6,527 nt of DNA, taken from NCBI GenBank assembly GCA_944329505.1, contig CALVIJ010000053.1, forward strand, positions 1-6,527. Reading direction: 5' to 3'. This stretch comes from an uncultured Bacilli bacterium. Its GTDB lineage: Bacteria > Bacillota_I > Bacilli_A > RF39 > UBA660. Numbering within the stretch: the stretch's first letter is position 1; the number at the start of each line of letters is the position of its first letter. The notes under the pieces are model-generated. The model searched no databases. It was not told where the DNA came from and was given only the letters and a program-made list of their open reading frames with translations. Both the position numbers and the translations under genes were made by a program. Of this stretch, positions 1 to 5,726 are shown one piece after another.

Positions 1-768
1 CTTCTTATGATAACAACTCAATTTTTTCATGCAATAACTCCTTTTGCAGCTGGAGGTCAACCTTGGCAAATATACAAATTAAAAAAAGATGGACTAACAC
101 TCGGTGAATCAACTAATGTTGTTATCCAAGATTTTATAGCTTATCAAATAGCTTTAGTATTATTAGGTGGATATGCAATCACCGCGAATTATATATTTCA
201 CATTTTTCCAAGTGATTCACTACTCAAAAAACTAGTGACAATTGGCTTTATTATAAATACTATAGTCGTTATAGTTTTATTCATAGTAGCCTTCAGTAAA
301 AAATGGAATAAAAAAATTATCGATGGATCTATATCTTTCCTGCACAAAATAAAAATTGTCAAAGATAAAGAAAAACAATTACAAAAATCAGAAAAATTTA
401 TTCATAATTTTCATAGAAGTGCAATCGTATTATTCAAAGACAAATTCAACATGTTTAGAATTATATCTTTAAATCTCATCGCTTTAGTTGGGCAGTATCT
501 AATTCCATTTACTTTATTGATGGGACTAGGTATATATGTAAATCCACTAATTGTTATAATTACATCTGCTTATGTTATGTTAATAGGGTCTATGGTACCA
601 ATACCAGGAGGAACTGGTGGTTTAGAATTTAGTTTCATGGCTTTTTTCAAAAACTTTGTAACAGGACCTCAATTATCAATTGTTATGATAGTATGGCGAT
701 TAGTCACATATTACTTTGGAATTATCGTTGGCGGACTCACATTAAACTTTAATAAGGAGGCAAAATAA
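1..768 (+). CDS. Flippase-like LPG_synthase_TM (YbhN/UPF0104) family membrane protein, 5' partial
   Basis: This is an integral membrane protein of the lysylphosphatidylglycerol synthase transmembrane family (YbhN/UPF0104/AglD-like), whose members are thought to move or modify lipids. The frame is open from base 1, so the true start lies upstream; the first ATG (7-9) is internal. Numbering from that Met, the family signatures are ITPFAAGGQPWQIY (10-23) and PIPGGTGGLEF (198-208). Hydrophobic segments lie near 41-61, 74-96, 153-176, 179-199 and 222-243, with a charged loop at about 98-150. Family members are usually around 300-340 residues, so one or two N-terminal helices are missing. The stop codon shares one base with the next start (TAATG), and AAGGAGG at 754-760 sits inside this gene and serves that start. 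The close coupling to a glycosyltransferase suggests glycolipid or envelope polymer handling; the actual substrate cannot be read from sequence. Confidence 0.9.
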   Translation, partial: LLMITTQFFHAITPFAAGGQPWQIYKLKKDGLTLGESTNVVIQDFIAYQIALVLLGGYAITANYIFHIFPSDSLLKKLVTIGFIINTIVVIVLFIVAFSKKWNKKIIDGSISFLHKIKIVKDKEKQLQKSEKFIHNFHRSAIVLFKDKFNMFRIISLNLIALVGQYLIPFTLLMGLGIYVNPLIVIITSAYVMLIGSMVPIPGGTGGLEFSFMAFFKNFVTGPQLSIVMIVWRLVTYYFGIIVGGLTLNFNKEAK

Positions 769-1991
769 TGCGTATTGGAATATTTACAGAAACATATACA
801 CCATATATCAGTGGTTTAGTCACTAGTGAACTTATGCTAAAAAAAGCCTTAGAAAAAAAAGGACATTTAGTTTATGTCGTAACTGCTAATTTAACAAGTA
901 ATAAATATGAATATGATGAAAAAGAAAGAGTACTAAGAATACCTGGTATTCCAACCGGTATATATGATTCAAGACTCACCAGCATTTATCCAATTAAAGC
1001 TATTAATAAAATTAAAAGTTGGGATTTAGATGTCATTCATTCACAAACTGAATTTGCTATTGGAACCTTCGCCAGACTATTCGCTAAACAATATAATATA
1101 CCAATCGTTCATACATATCATACAATGTATGAAGATTATGTTCATTATATAACTAGAGGTCATTTTGATAAATCAAGTAAAAAATTAGTCGAATACTTAA
1201 CTAAATTCTATTGTGATAGAACAATTAATGAACTTATTGTTCCAACCAAAAAAGCCTATGATTTATTCAAAAAGAAATACAATGTCGAAAGAAACATTCA
1301 TATAATTCCAACTGGCATTGAAGTCGAAAGATTTTATAAAGAAAAGATAGATCCTAAAAAAATATCTAAATTAAAAAAACAATATAATATTTCAAAAAGA
1401 GATTTTACAGCTGTCTTTGTCGGTAGAATTGCTGAAGAAAAAAACATCCCATTTTTAATTAATGTAACCGAGAAGCTAATAAAAACCAAACCAAATTTTA
1501 AAATGTTAATTATCGGTGATGGACCAGACAAAGAAGACTATGAAAAACTCACTAAAGATAAACATTGTGAAAATAATATTATCTTTACTGGTAAAGTCCC
1601 ATGGGATGACATTCCAATTTATTACCAGTTAGCCGACGCATTCATATCTGCATCTCAAAGCGAAACCCAAGGATTAACTATTATAGAAGCAATGGCCGCA
1701 TCTTTACCAGCTTTATGTATTGATGACGAAAGCTTTAGAGATACAGTTGTTGATGATTTAAATGGTTTCTTATTCAAAGATGAAAAAACGTGTGAAGAGA
1801 CAATTTTAAAAATTATGAATAATAAAAAATTACTAATTAGTCTTCAAAATGGAGCCAGAAATAGTGCGGAAATGCATTCTTCTAAATATTTTGCTGAAAA
1901 AGTCTTAGATGTGTATAAACTGGCCATAAATAATCGTCGACCAAATTATGTTGAAAAAATAACGAATTTTTTTAGAAAGGTGTTTTCATGA
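768..1991 (+). CDS. GT4-family glycosyltransferase, probable 1,2-diacylglycerol 3-glucosyltransferase
   Basis: This is a GT-B fold retaining glycosyltransferase of family GT4, 407 residues, a complete length for the family. The N-terminal acceptor domain opens with GIFTETYTPYISGLVTS (4-20), with HTYHTMYEDYVHY at 115-127. The nucleotide-sugar domain shows VGRIAEEKN (218-226), GDGP (250-253) and the EX7E motif with E299 and E307. Overall it resembles the monoglucosyldiacylglycerol synthases of Acholeplasma and Gram-positive bacteria, which transfer glucose from UDP-glucose to diacylglycerol on the inner membrane face. A basic, aromatic C-terminus (about 395-407, ITNFFRKVF) could act as a membrane-contacting helix. 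The start has a strong AAGGAGG ribosome site 7 bases upstream and overlaps the previous stop. The downstream gene overlaps by ATGA. Family assignment is firm; the lipid acceptor is inferred, and another GT4 substrate remains possible. Confidence 0.88.
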   Translation: MRIGIFTETYTPYISGLVTSELMLKKALEKKGHLVYVVTANLTSNKYEYDEKERVLRIPGIPTGIYDSRLTSIYPIKAINKIKSWDLDVIHSQTEFAIGTFARLFAKQYNIPIVHTYHTMYEDYVHYITRGHFDKSSKKLVEYLTKFYCDRTINELIVPTKKAYDLFKKKYNVERNIHIIPTGIEVERFYKEKIDPKKISKLKKQYNISKRDFTAVFVGRIAEEKNIPFLINVTEKLIKTKPNFKMLIIGDGPDKEDYEKLTKDKHCENNIIFTGKVPWDDIPIYYQLADAFISASQSETQGLTIIEAMAASLPALCIDDESFRDTVVDDLNGFLFKDEKTCEETILKIMNNKKLLISLQNGARNSAEMHSSKYFAEKVLDVYKLAINNRRPNYVEKITNFFRKVFS

Positions 1992-2677
1992 ATAAATTAA
2001 TCTTAGTAAATTTAAAAATGTATCAAAGCACAAAAGAAGAAGTTGATAATTATTTAAATAACTTAAAAGAATCCCCAGTAATTTTCTTTCCATCAGTTAT
2101 TTACTTAGAAAAATTTATAAATCACGGTTTTGTTTGCGGTTGCCAAAACATATCTATAAATGACCCGGGTGCTTATACTAGTGAGATATCTGCCAAATCA
2201 ATTAAAGACATGGGTGCCAAATATGTATTACTCGGTCATAGTGAAATTAGACAAAACTTATCTGAAACAGATGAAAGCATAAATTTAAAAATAAAAAAAG
2301 CCTTAGATAACAATCTAAAACCAATACTTTGTATTGGAGAAAATTATGAAGAATATACTCAGATGATGACTAAAATAATTATCAAACGTCAGATAGAAAA
2401 AGCTTTAAAAGACATAACAGAAGAAGTAATTATTTCATATGAACCGGTTTGGGCTATTGGAACAGGTAAAACCCCAACCAATAATGAAATAGAAGATATT
2501 TTAAATTATATTAAAAGCCTGTTCAATTATGATGTAAAAGTGTTTTATGGTGGTAGTGTATCTAAAGACAATATAAATGAACTAAATAAAATAAAAAATG
2601 TTGATGGTTTTCTAATTGGAAAAGCCGGATTAGATACAAGTAGTTTAGAAAAAATTATAGAAGTTGTTTCAAAATAA
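1988..2677 (+). CDS. tpiA: Triosephosphate isomerase, short divergent form
   Basis: This cytoplasmic TIM-barrel enzyme interconverts dihydroxyacetone phosphate and glyceraldehyde 3-phosphate. All catalytic residues are visible: N8 and K10 (NLKM in place of the usual NWKM), H84 in GHSE, and E152 in YEPVWAIGTGKT (loop 6, 151-162). The phosphate-binding YGGSVS (187-192) is also present. It is divergent: 229 residues against about 250 usually, HSEIR instead of HSERR, TSE instead of TGE near residue 65, and GKAGL instead of GGASL near 211-215. The start overlaps the glycosyltransferase stop (ATGA), with AAAGGTG at 1976-1982 as ribosome site, so translation is probably coupled. Its place outside a gap-pgk-tpi-gpm cluster and behind lipid genes is unusual. 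It could supply triose phosphate balance for glycerolipid synthesis, but that is inference. It may be the only TIM of the cell or a paralogue. Confidence 0.92.
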   Translation: MNKLILVNLKMYQSTKEEVDNYLNNLKESPVIFFPSVIYLEKFINHGFVCGCQNISINDPGAYTSEISAKSIKDMGAKYVLLGHSEIRQNLSETDESINLKIKKALDNNLKPILCIGENYEEYTQMMTKIIIKRQIEKALKDITEEVIISYEPVWAIGTGKTPTNNEIEDILNYIKSLFNYDVKVFYGGSVSKDNINELNKIKNVDGFLIGKAGLDTSSLEKIIEVVSK

Positions 2678-2691
2678 CTTCTATTTTTTTT
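2657..2691 (+). terminator. Intrinsic terminator of the glycolipid/TIM operon
   Basis: ATAGAAGTT (2657-2665) pairs perfectly with AACTTCTAT (2676-2684). The stem can extend inward by a G-U and two A-T pairs to leave a four-base loop (TCAA). Eight T residues follow at 2684-2691. The hairpin begins inside the last codons of the triosephosphate isomerase gene and includes its TAA stop in the right arm. Confidence 0.85.
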
Positions 2692-2700
2692 GAAAAGACA

Positions 2701-2707
2701 TTCGACA
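2701..2707 (-). promoter_or_regulatory. Perfect 0A box (Spo0A binding site) upstream of spo0A
   Basis: TTCGACA on this strand reads TGTCGAA on the other, an exact match to the Spo0A~P recognition core. The flanking TTT on the reading strand also fits the extended clostridial form TTTGTCGAA. It lies about 44 bases upstream of the spo0A -10 element and 10 bases after the preceding terminator, so autoregulation of spo0A is the likely role. A 7-mer can occur by chance: the same core is found inside the glycosyltransferase gene at 1283-1289. A degenerate second site, TGTCAAT at 2739-2745, is too weak to call. Confidence 0.6.
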
Positions 2708-2750
2708 AAATTAGCTATTTTTTACTCTAGAAAACCATGTCAATATTTTG

Positions 2751-2756
2751 TATAAT
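2751..2756 (+). promoter_or_regulatory. Probable spo0A promoter -10 element
   Basis: A perfect TATAAT lies 23 bases before the spo0A start codon, preceded by TTTTG. No good -35 hexamer sits at 16-18 bases spacing (TAGAAA at 17), which fits an activator-dependent promoter. No sigma-H type element is apparent. The ribosome site AAAGGAG follows at 2766-2772. Confidence 0.6.
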
Positions 2757-2779
2757 TTTTATAGTAAAGGAGAATAAGA

Positions 2780-3544
2780 ATGGAAAAAATAAATATTTTA
2801 ATGATTGATGATAATATAAACCTTATAGAAATGGTTAAAGAATACTTCAAAAATAATGAAAATGTGAATATCAGCTTTGAAGCTCATGATGGAGAAGAGG
2901 GAATTAATGAAATAACAAAAAACAAAGACAAAATAGATCTAATTATTTTAGATTTAATCATGCCAAATAAAGATGGTATTTATGTTTTAAAAGAAATGAA
3001 AAAGCGTGGTATTAATAAGAAAGTTATAGTCGCAACTAGTTATAATGCCGCCGAAGTAATTAGAGAAGTATCAGAATTTGGAGTTAGTTATTATATTTTA
3101 AAGCCGTTTGATTTATCCGATTTAGAAAAGAGAATTTATGATATTACCAAAAAAGAAAATAATAATAAAAACATCGATTTTTATACGAGTAACTTACAAG
3201 TTTCAATTACTAAAATGCTTCATGAATTAGGTATACCTTCACATATCAAAGGTTATCAATATATAAGAGAAGCTGTAAACATAATCTTTGAAAACCCATC
3301 AGTAATTGGTGGAATAACTAAAGAATTATATCCCGAACTTGCTAAAAAGTTTAATACAACAACTTCTAGAGTTGAAAGGGCTATTAGACATGCTATAGAA
3401 GTTAGTTGGAATAGAGGAAACCTAGACTTTATGGAAGAAATATTTGGATATAGTGTGGATATCGATAAAGCAAAACCAACTAATTCAGAATTTATGGTTA
3501 CAATTGCTGACAAATTAAGATTAGATTTTCATCAAGTAAACTAA
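2780..3544 (+). CDS. spo0A: Sporulation master response regulator Spo0A
   Basis: Spo0A is the phosphorylation-activated transcription factor that commits Firmicutes cells to sporulation. At 254 residues it is slightly shorter than the 267 of Bacillus subtilis, mostly through a shorter linker. The receiver domain (about 4-122) has the acidic pair D10/D11, phosphoacceptor D58 in LDLIMPNKDG, T86 in VATS, and K108 in ILKPF. The Spo0A_C domain (about 135-254) has HELGIPSHIKGYQYIREA (148-165), the recognition region TTTSRVERAIRHAIEVSW (193-210), and KAKPTNSEF (230-238), all near-identical to the family. The start is fixed by AAAGGAG 7 bases upstream. It has its own -10 element, a 0A box and a terminator, so it is monocistronic. 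The usual neighbour spoIVB is absent immediately upstream. With both domains and all key residues intact, it is very probably functional. Confidence 0.98.
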   Translation: MEKINILMIDDNINLIEMVKEYFKNNENVNISFEAHDGEEGINEITKNKDKIDLIILDLIMPNKDGIYVLKEMKKRGINKKVIVATSYNAAEVIREVSEFGVSYYILKPFDLSDLEKRIYDITKKENNNKNIDFYTSNLQVSITKMLHELGIPSHIKGYQYIREAVNIIFENPSVIGGITKELYPELAKKFNTTTSRVERAIRHAIEVSWNRGNLDFMEEIFGYSVDIDKAKPTNSEFMVTIADKLRLDFHQVN

Positions 3545-3554
3545 TCTTTTTTTT
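3517..3554 (+). terminator. Probable terminator of spo0A
   Basis: AAGATTAG (3517-3524) pairs perfectly with CTAATCTT (3541-3548) across a 16-base loop, and a T run occupies 3547-3554. The right arm contains the spo0A TAA stop. The long loop makes this weaker than the other hairpins here, so some read-through into the pilin genes is possible. Confidence 0.6.
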
Positions 3555-3561
3555 ATATTTA

Positions 3562-3570
3562 TGGTATAAT
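3562..3570 (+). promoter_or_regulatory. Extended -10 promoter of the pilin pair
   Basis: TGGTATAAT is a perfect extended -10 (TGn followed by TATAAT), 21 bases before the first pilin start codon. The position 17 bases upstream (TAATCT at 3542-3547) is a poor -35, which extended -10 promoters tolerate. The promoter follows directly on the spo0A terminator T run. Confidence 0.65.
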
Positions 3571-3591
3571 TATTTTAAAGTAGGTGAAGAT

Positions 3592-3987
3592 ATGAAAAAC
3601 AAAGGATTTACTTTAACAGAATTATTGGGAACAATTGTTATTTTAGCTATTATTGCCCTAATTGCTTTCCCTGCCGTTTTAGGATTACTTAATAACTCTC
3701 AAGACGAAACGGATAGTGCCTTACAGAACTTTGCAATTAGTGAGGCTAGAAACTATGTCAATGACAATATGAATGATTTTCCTAAAGCCTTAGCTAGTGA
3801 TACTAATATTAAATCGTATGGAGATAAAGGAAATATTACTGTTCAAACTCTAGTTGACGAAGGATATATCAGCAATACAACTATAAGTTCAACAAAAAAC
3901 TGTGAAATGCTAAATGATTATGTCAAAGTAACTAGCGATTCTAAAAAATACATATACGAATACGTTGATGTTGATGGGGGTTGTTAG
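3592..3987 (+). CDS. Type IV pilin-like protein with N-terminal methylation motif (first of pair)
   Basis: This 131-residue prepilin-like protein has a five-residue basic leader (MKNKG). Cleavage is expected after G5, exposing F6 of FTLTELL. E10 is the conserved Glu at mature position 5 and P27 the conserved Pro at mature position 22. Residues 6-33 form the hydrophobic N-terminal helix that anchors pilins in the membrane and packs the filament core. The short globular part (about 35-131) contains Cys104 and a C-terminal Cys131, positioned for a disulfide loop like the D-region of some pilins. The ribosome site is AGGTGA at 3582-3587. The gene ends 2 bases before the second pilin. No prepilin peptidase, ATPase or platform gene is present, so whether it forms a pilus, a competence pseudopilus or a secretion pseudopilus cannot be told. 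Confidence 0.9.
   Translation: MKNKGFTLTELLGTIVILAIIALIAFPAVLGLLNNSQDETDSALQNFAISEARNYVNDNMNDFPKALASDTNIKSYGDKGNITVQTLVDEGYISNTTISSTKNCEMLNDYVKVTSDSKKYIYEYVDVDGGC
3976..3980 (+). promoter_or_regulatory. Ribosome binding site deciding the second pilin start
   Basis: A GGGGG run lies inside the end of the first pilin gene, 9 bases before ATG at 3990. An in-frame TTG at 3981 directly abuts this run and would have no spacing, so ATG 3990 is the better start. It also gives a leader (MKRNG) matching that of the first pilin. Confidence 0.6.
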
Positions 3988-3989
3988 AC

Positions 3990-4463
3990 ATGAAAAGAAA
4001 TGGTTTTACTTTAGTTGAACTGTTAGCAGTTATTACCATATTAGCCATAATAGCTACTATTACAGTTCCGATTGTGATTAATGTTTTTGAAGATGCTGAG
4101 AGTAATGCTTTTGAAGATGATGCGATGAATCTATCAAGAGCCGCTGACAATTATTATACAGCTTTAACTTTAGAAAGTGATACTAAATTACCACTTCTAG
4201 TTACCTTTAATAATGGTAAAGAAACTAATAAATATTTAAACAACGCCAATAACCAGTGTGAAACATCTAATGACAGAATATTAGAATACAGTGGTCAAAA
4301 TCCTGATGGTGGAAATATATTTATTGATAAAAATGGTGACATTTATTTAGCTATATATGATGGTGAATCTAGAAAATGTGCTATTAAAAATCCTGGTGAC
4401 AGCACAATTACATTTACTGATAAATCCAAAGCCGAATGTAAACTAGATAACAATCCTTGTTAA
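3990..4463 (+). CDS. Type IV pilin-like protein with N-terminal methylation motif (second of pair)
   Basis: This is a 157-residue prepilin-like protein when started at ATG 3990; an in-frame TTG 9 bases earlier is rejected for lack of ribosome-site spacing. The leader MKRNG should be cut after G5, giving FTLVELL with E10 at mature position 5 and P27 at mature position 22. The hydrophobic helix spans about 6-33. The globular part has four cysteines (C90, C130, C150, C157), enough for two disulfides and more than in its partner. Residues 105-131 are rich in Asp and Gly (DGGN, DKNGD, YDGES) and loosely recall calcium-binding turns, which is only a suggestion. It is probably co-transcribed with the first pilin (2-base gap) and ends at a strong hairpin. 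The two proteins share the N-terminal design but not the head, so they are likely different subunits rather than a recent duplication. Confidence 0.9.
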   Translation: MKRNGFTLVELLAVITILAIIATITVPIVINVFEDAESNAFEDDAMNLSRAADNYYTALTLESDTKLPLLVTFNNGKETNKYLNNANNQCETSNDRILEYSGQNPDGGNIFIDKNGDIYLAIYDGESRKCAIKNPGDSTITFTDKSKAECKLDNNPC

Positions 4464-4488
4464 ACATACTAGTATTAGTATGTTTTTT
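4462..4488 (+). terminator. Intrinsic terminator of the pilin pair
   Basis: AAACATACTA (4462-4471) and TAGTATGTTT (4476-4485) form a perfect 10-bp stem with a four-base loop (GTAT), followed by T to 4488. The left arm begins within the second pilin stop codon. Confidence 0.88.
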
Positions 4489-4523
4489 CATAAAATTCTG
4501 CTCGCATCAAAATACTTATTCAC

Positions 4524-4552
4524 TTGTATAATAAAGTAAATTAGTATATAAT
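4524..4552 (+). promoter_or_regulatory. Possible promoter in the dus upstream region
   Basis: TTGTAT (4524-4529) and a perfect TATAAT (4547-4552) are 17 bases apart. A second TATAAT at 4527-4532 overlaps the -35 position and lacks a matching -35 of its own. The transcript would start near 4559, giving a leader of about 170 bases before dus. Confidence 0.45.
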
Positions 4553-4601
4553 TCATTTAAGGAAATGAAATTCGATAAAAAAAACTTAATTAAAAATTAA
4601 A

Positions 4602-4620
4602 TATCTATCATCAATAGATA
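4602..4620 (+). repeat. Short hairpin-forming inverted repeat
   Basis: TATCTAT (4602-4608) and ATAGATA (4614-4620) form a perfect 7-bp AT-rich stem with loop CATCA. No T run follows, so it is not a terminator. It may be a leader RNA hairpin or a chance AT-rich repeat. Confidence 0.4.
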
Positions 4621-4658
4621 GACATTTGGAAAAGCGAGATCAAAAGTTCCTTTATTAA

Positions 4659-4697
4659 TTTATGCAAGTTCTCTTTACATATAAATCATTGCATAAA
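4659..4697 (+). repeat. Inverted repeat TTTATGCAA/TTGCATAAA before dus
   Basis: Perfect 9-bp arms at 4659-4667 and 4689-4697 are separated by 21 bases, placing arm centres 30 bp apart, close to three helical turns. A possible -35 (TTTACA, 4674-4679) lies between the arms and a possible -10 (TATATT, 4699-4704) directly follows arm two. An operator for a dimeric DNA-binding protein is plausible; an RNA hairpin is the alternative. Confidence 0.45.
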
Positions 4698-4704
4698 ATA
4701 TATT
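4674..4704 (+). promoter_or_regulatory. Possible proximal dus promoter
   Basis: TTTACA (4674-4679) matches the -35 consensus at 5 of 6 positions, and TATATT (4699-4704) matches the -10 at 5 of 6. The spacer is 19 bases, longer than ideal. It would give a leader of about 20 bases with the ribosome site GGGTGAT. Confidence 0.35.
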
Positions 4705-4730
4705 ATTTTTTAAATTAAAAGGGTGATAAT

Positions 4731-5726
4731 ATGAAGTGGAAAATTGGAAATGTTGAAATAAATAATCGAGTTGTTCTAGCTCCTATGGCTGGCATTGGTA
4801 ATAGTGCTTTTAGAAGAATAGTCAAAGAAATGGGATGTGGCTTAATTGTCGCTGAAATGGTTAGCGATAAAGCTATATGCTATGGCAGTCAAAAAACTAT
4901 AGATATGCTTTATATGACAGATTTTGAAAGACCACTTTCCCAGCAAATATTCGGTAGTGATAAAGACTCTTTTATTAAAGCAGCTAAATACATTGAAGAA
5001 AATATGCACCCTGATATTATAGATATTAATATGGGTTGCCCAGTCCCTAAAGTTGCTGTTTCAGCTCAAGCTGGCAGTGCTTTACTTAAAAATCCAGATA
5101 AAGTTTATGAAATAGTCAAAGCTGTAGTAGATACTGTAAAGGTACCAGTAACAGTAAAAATAAGAAGCGGCTGGGACAGTAATAACATTAATGCTGTTGA
5201 AATAGCAAAAATTTGTGAAAAAGCTGGAGCTAGTGCTATTACTGTACACGGAAGAACCAGAGCCCAAGGCTATAGTGGTAAAGCTGATTGGAATATTATA
5301 AAAGAAGTTAAAGAAAATGTTAATATTCCTGTAATTGGTAACGGTGATATAAAATCACCATTAGATGCTAAAAAAATGTTAGATGAAACTAAATGTGACG
5401 CTATTATGATAGGAAGAGCCACTTTAGGCAATCCTTGGATAATAAAAAATACTATTCACTATTTAGAAACAGGTGAACTATTACCAGAACCGACTAAAGA
5501 AGACAAAATAAAAATGATAAAAAAACATTTAAATTACCTATTAGAAATAAAACCAGAAAAAGTAGCACTTCTTGAAATGAGAACTGAGGCAAGTTATTAT
5601 TTAAAAGGTCTTCAAGAAGCCGCACCATATAAAACAGAAATATTTAAATCTAAAACAAAAGAAGAATTTTTAAAAATCATTGATGAATTTGCTAAAAATA
5701 TAAAACCTAGTTTTCCATTAAACTAG
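4731..5726 (+). CDS. dusB: tRNA-dihydrouridine synthase, DusB type
   Basis: This is an FMN-dependent enzyme that reduces uridine to dihydrouridine in tRNA D-loops using NADPH. At 331 residues it is full length. The catalytic TIM barrel shows VLAPMAGIGNSAFRR (15-29), QQIFGSD (71-77), DINMGCPVPK with catalytic C103 (98-107), and VKIRSGW with K143 (142-148). VHGRTRAQGYSG has FMN-contacting H173 (172-183), with GNGDI at 203-207 and GRATLGNPW at 228-236. The C-terminal helical tRNA-binding domain follows, with MRTEASYYLKGL near 283-294. The segment after the catalytic Cys, VAVSAQAGSALL, departs slightly from the common KVVKxGAGSALL form. The start has GGGTGAT five bases upstream of the G-rich core's end. 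It stands alone, and its last 20 bases overlap the end of the convergent regulator gene. The family is certain; the exact Dus subclass is a judgement from overall similarity. Confidence 0.95.
   Translation: MKWKIGNVEINNRVVLAPMAGIGNSAFRRIVKEMGCGLIVAEMVSDKAICYGSQKTIDMLYMTDFERPLSQQIFGSDKDSFIKAAKYIEENMHPDIIDINMGCPVPKVAVSAQAGSALLKNPDKVYEIVKAVVDTVKVPVTVKIRSGWDSNNINAVEIAKICEKAGASAITVHGRTRAQGYSGKADWNIIKEVKENVNIPVIGNGDIKSPLDAKKMLDETKCDAIMIGRATLGNPWIIKNTIHYLETGELLPEPTKEDKIKMIKKHLNYLLEIKPEKVALLEMRTEASYYLKGLQEAAPYKTEIFKSKTKEEFLKIIDEFAKNIKPSFPLN

Larger units (their letters stand above)
4489..4730 (+). other. Non-coding region between pilin terminator and dus, structured
   Basis: About 240 bases carry no convincing gene. 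From left to right the region has a promoter-like element (4524-4552), an A-rich stretch with an 11-codon micro-ORF (4565-4600), a 7-bp hairpin (4602-4620), an unassigned stretch with weak GGAA/TTCC complementarity (4628-4650), and a 9-bp inverted repeat (4659-4697). The dus ribosome site GGGTGAT is at 4721-4727. The micro-ORF has AAGGA only one base before its ATG and is probably not translated. The region could be a long 5' leader of dus or hold a small RNA. It matches no riboswitch, T-box or tRNA that I recognise. Confidence 0.5.

Noticed and set aside
1283..1289. TGTCGAA, an exact 0A box core
   Set aside because: It lies deep inside the glycosyltransferase coding sequence. It shows that the 7-mer occurs by chance. 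TGACGAA matches at 1724-1730 and 3855-3861 are also within genes.
1334..1531. - strand open frame inside the glycosyltransferase gene
   Set aside because: Shadow of a well-supported gene; no recognisable protein features. The same applies to the - strand frames at 3941-4150 and 5082-5267.
3256..3513. 85-codon - strand open frame inside spo0A
   Set aside because: It lies opposite the highly conserved Spo0A DNA-binding domain and has no ribosome site or family signal.
3981..4461. Recent tandem duplication of one pilin gene
   Set aside because: Similarity is confined to the N-terminal helix common to all pilins; heads and cysteine patterns differ.
3981..4463. TTG start at 3981 for the second pilin
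   Set aside because: It would leave no spacing from the GGGGG ribosome site and adds three residues to the leader; ATG 3990 has 9 bases of spacing and gives the leader length of the first pilin.
4565..4600. 11-codon micro-ORF (MKFDKKNLIKN) as a leader peptide
   Set aside because: The only ribosome-like motif is one base before the ATG, and the peptide is lysine-rich as expected from A-rich DNA. No attenuator hairpin with T run follows.
4621..4700. Possible tRNA or T-box element before dus
   Set aside because: No T-loop GTTCnAnnC, no acceptor stem and no TGGN T-box antiterminator sequence could be found.
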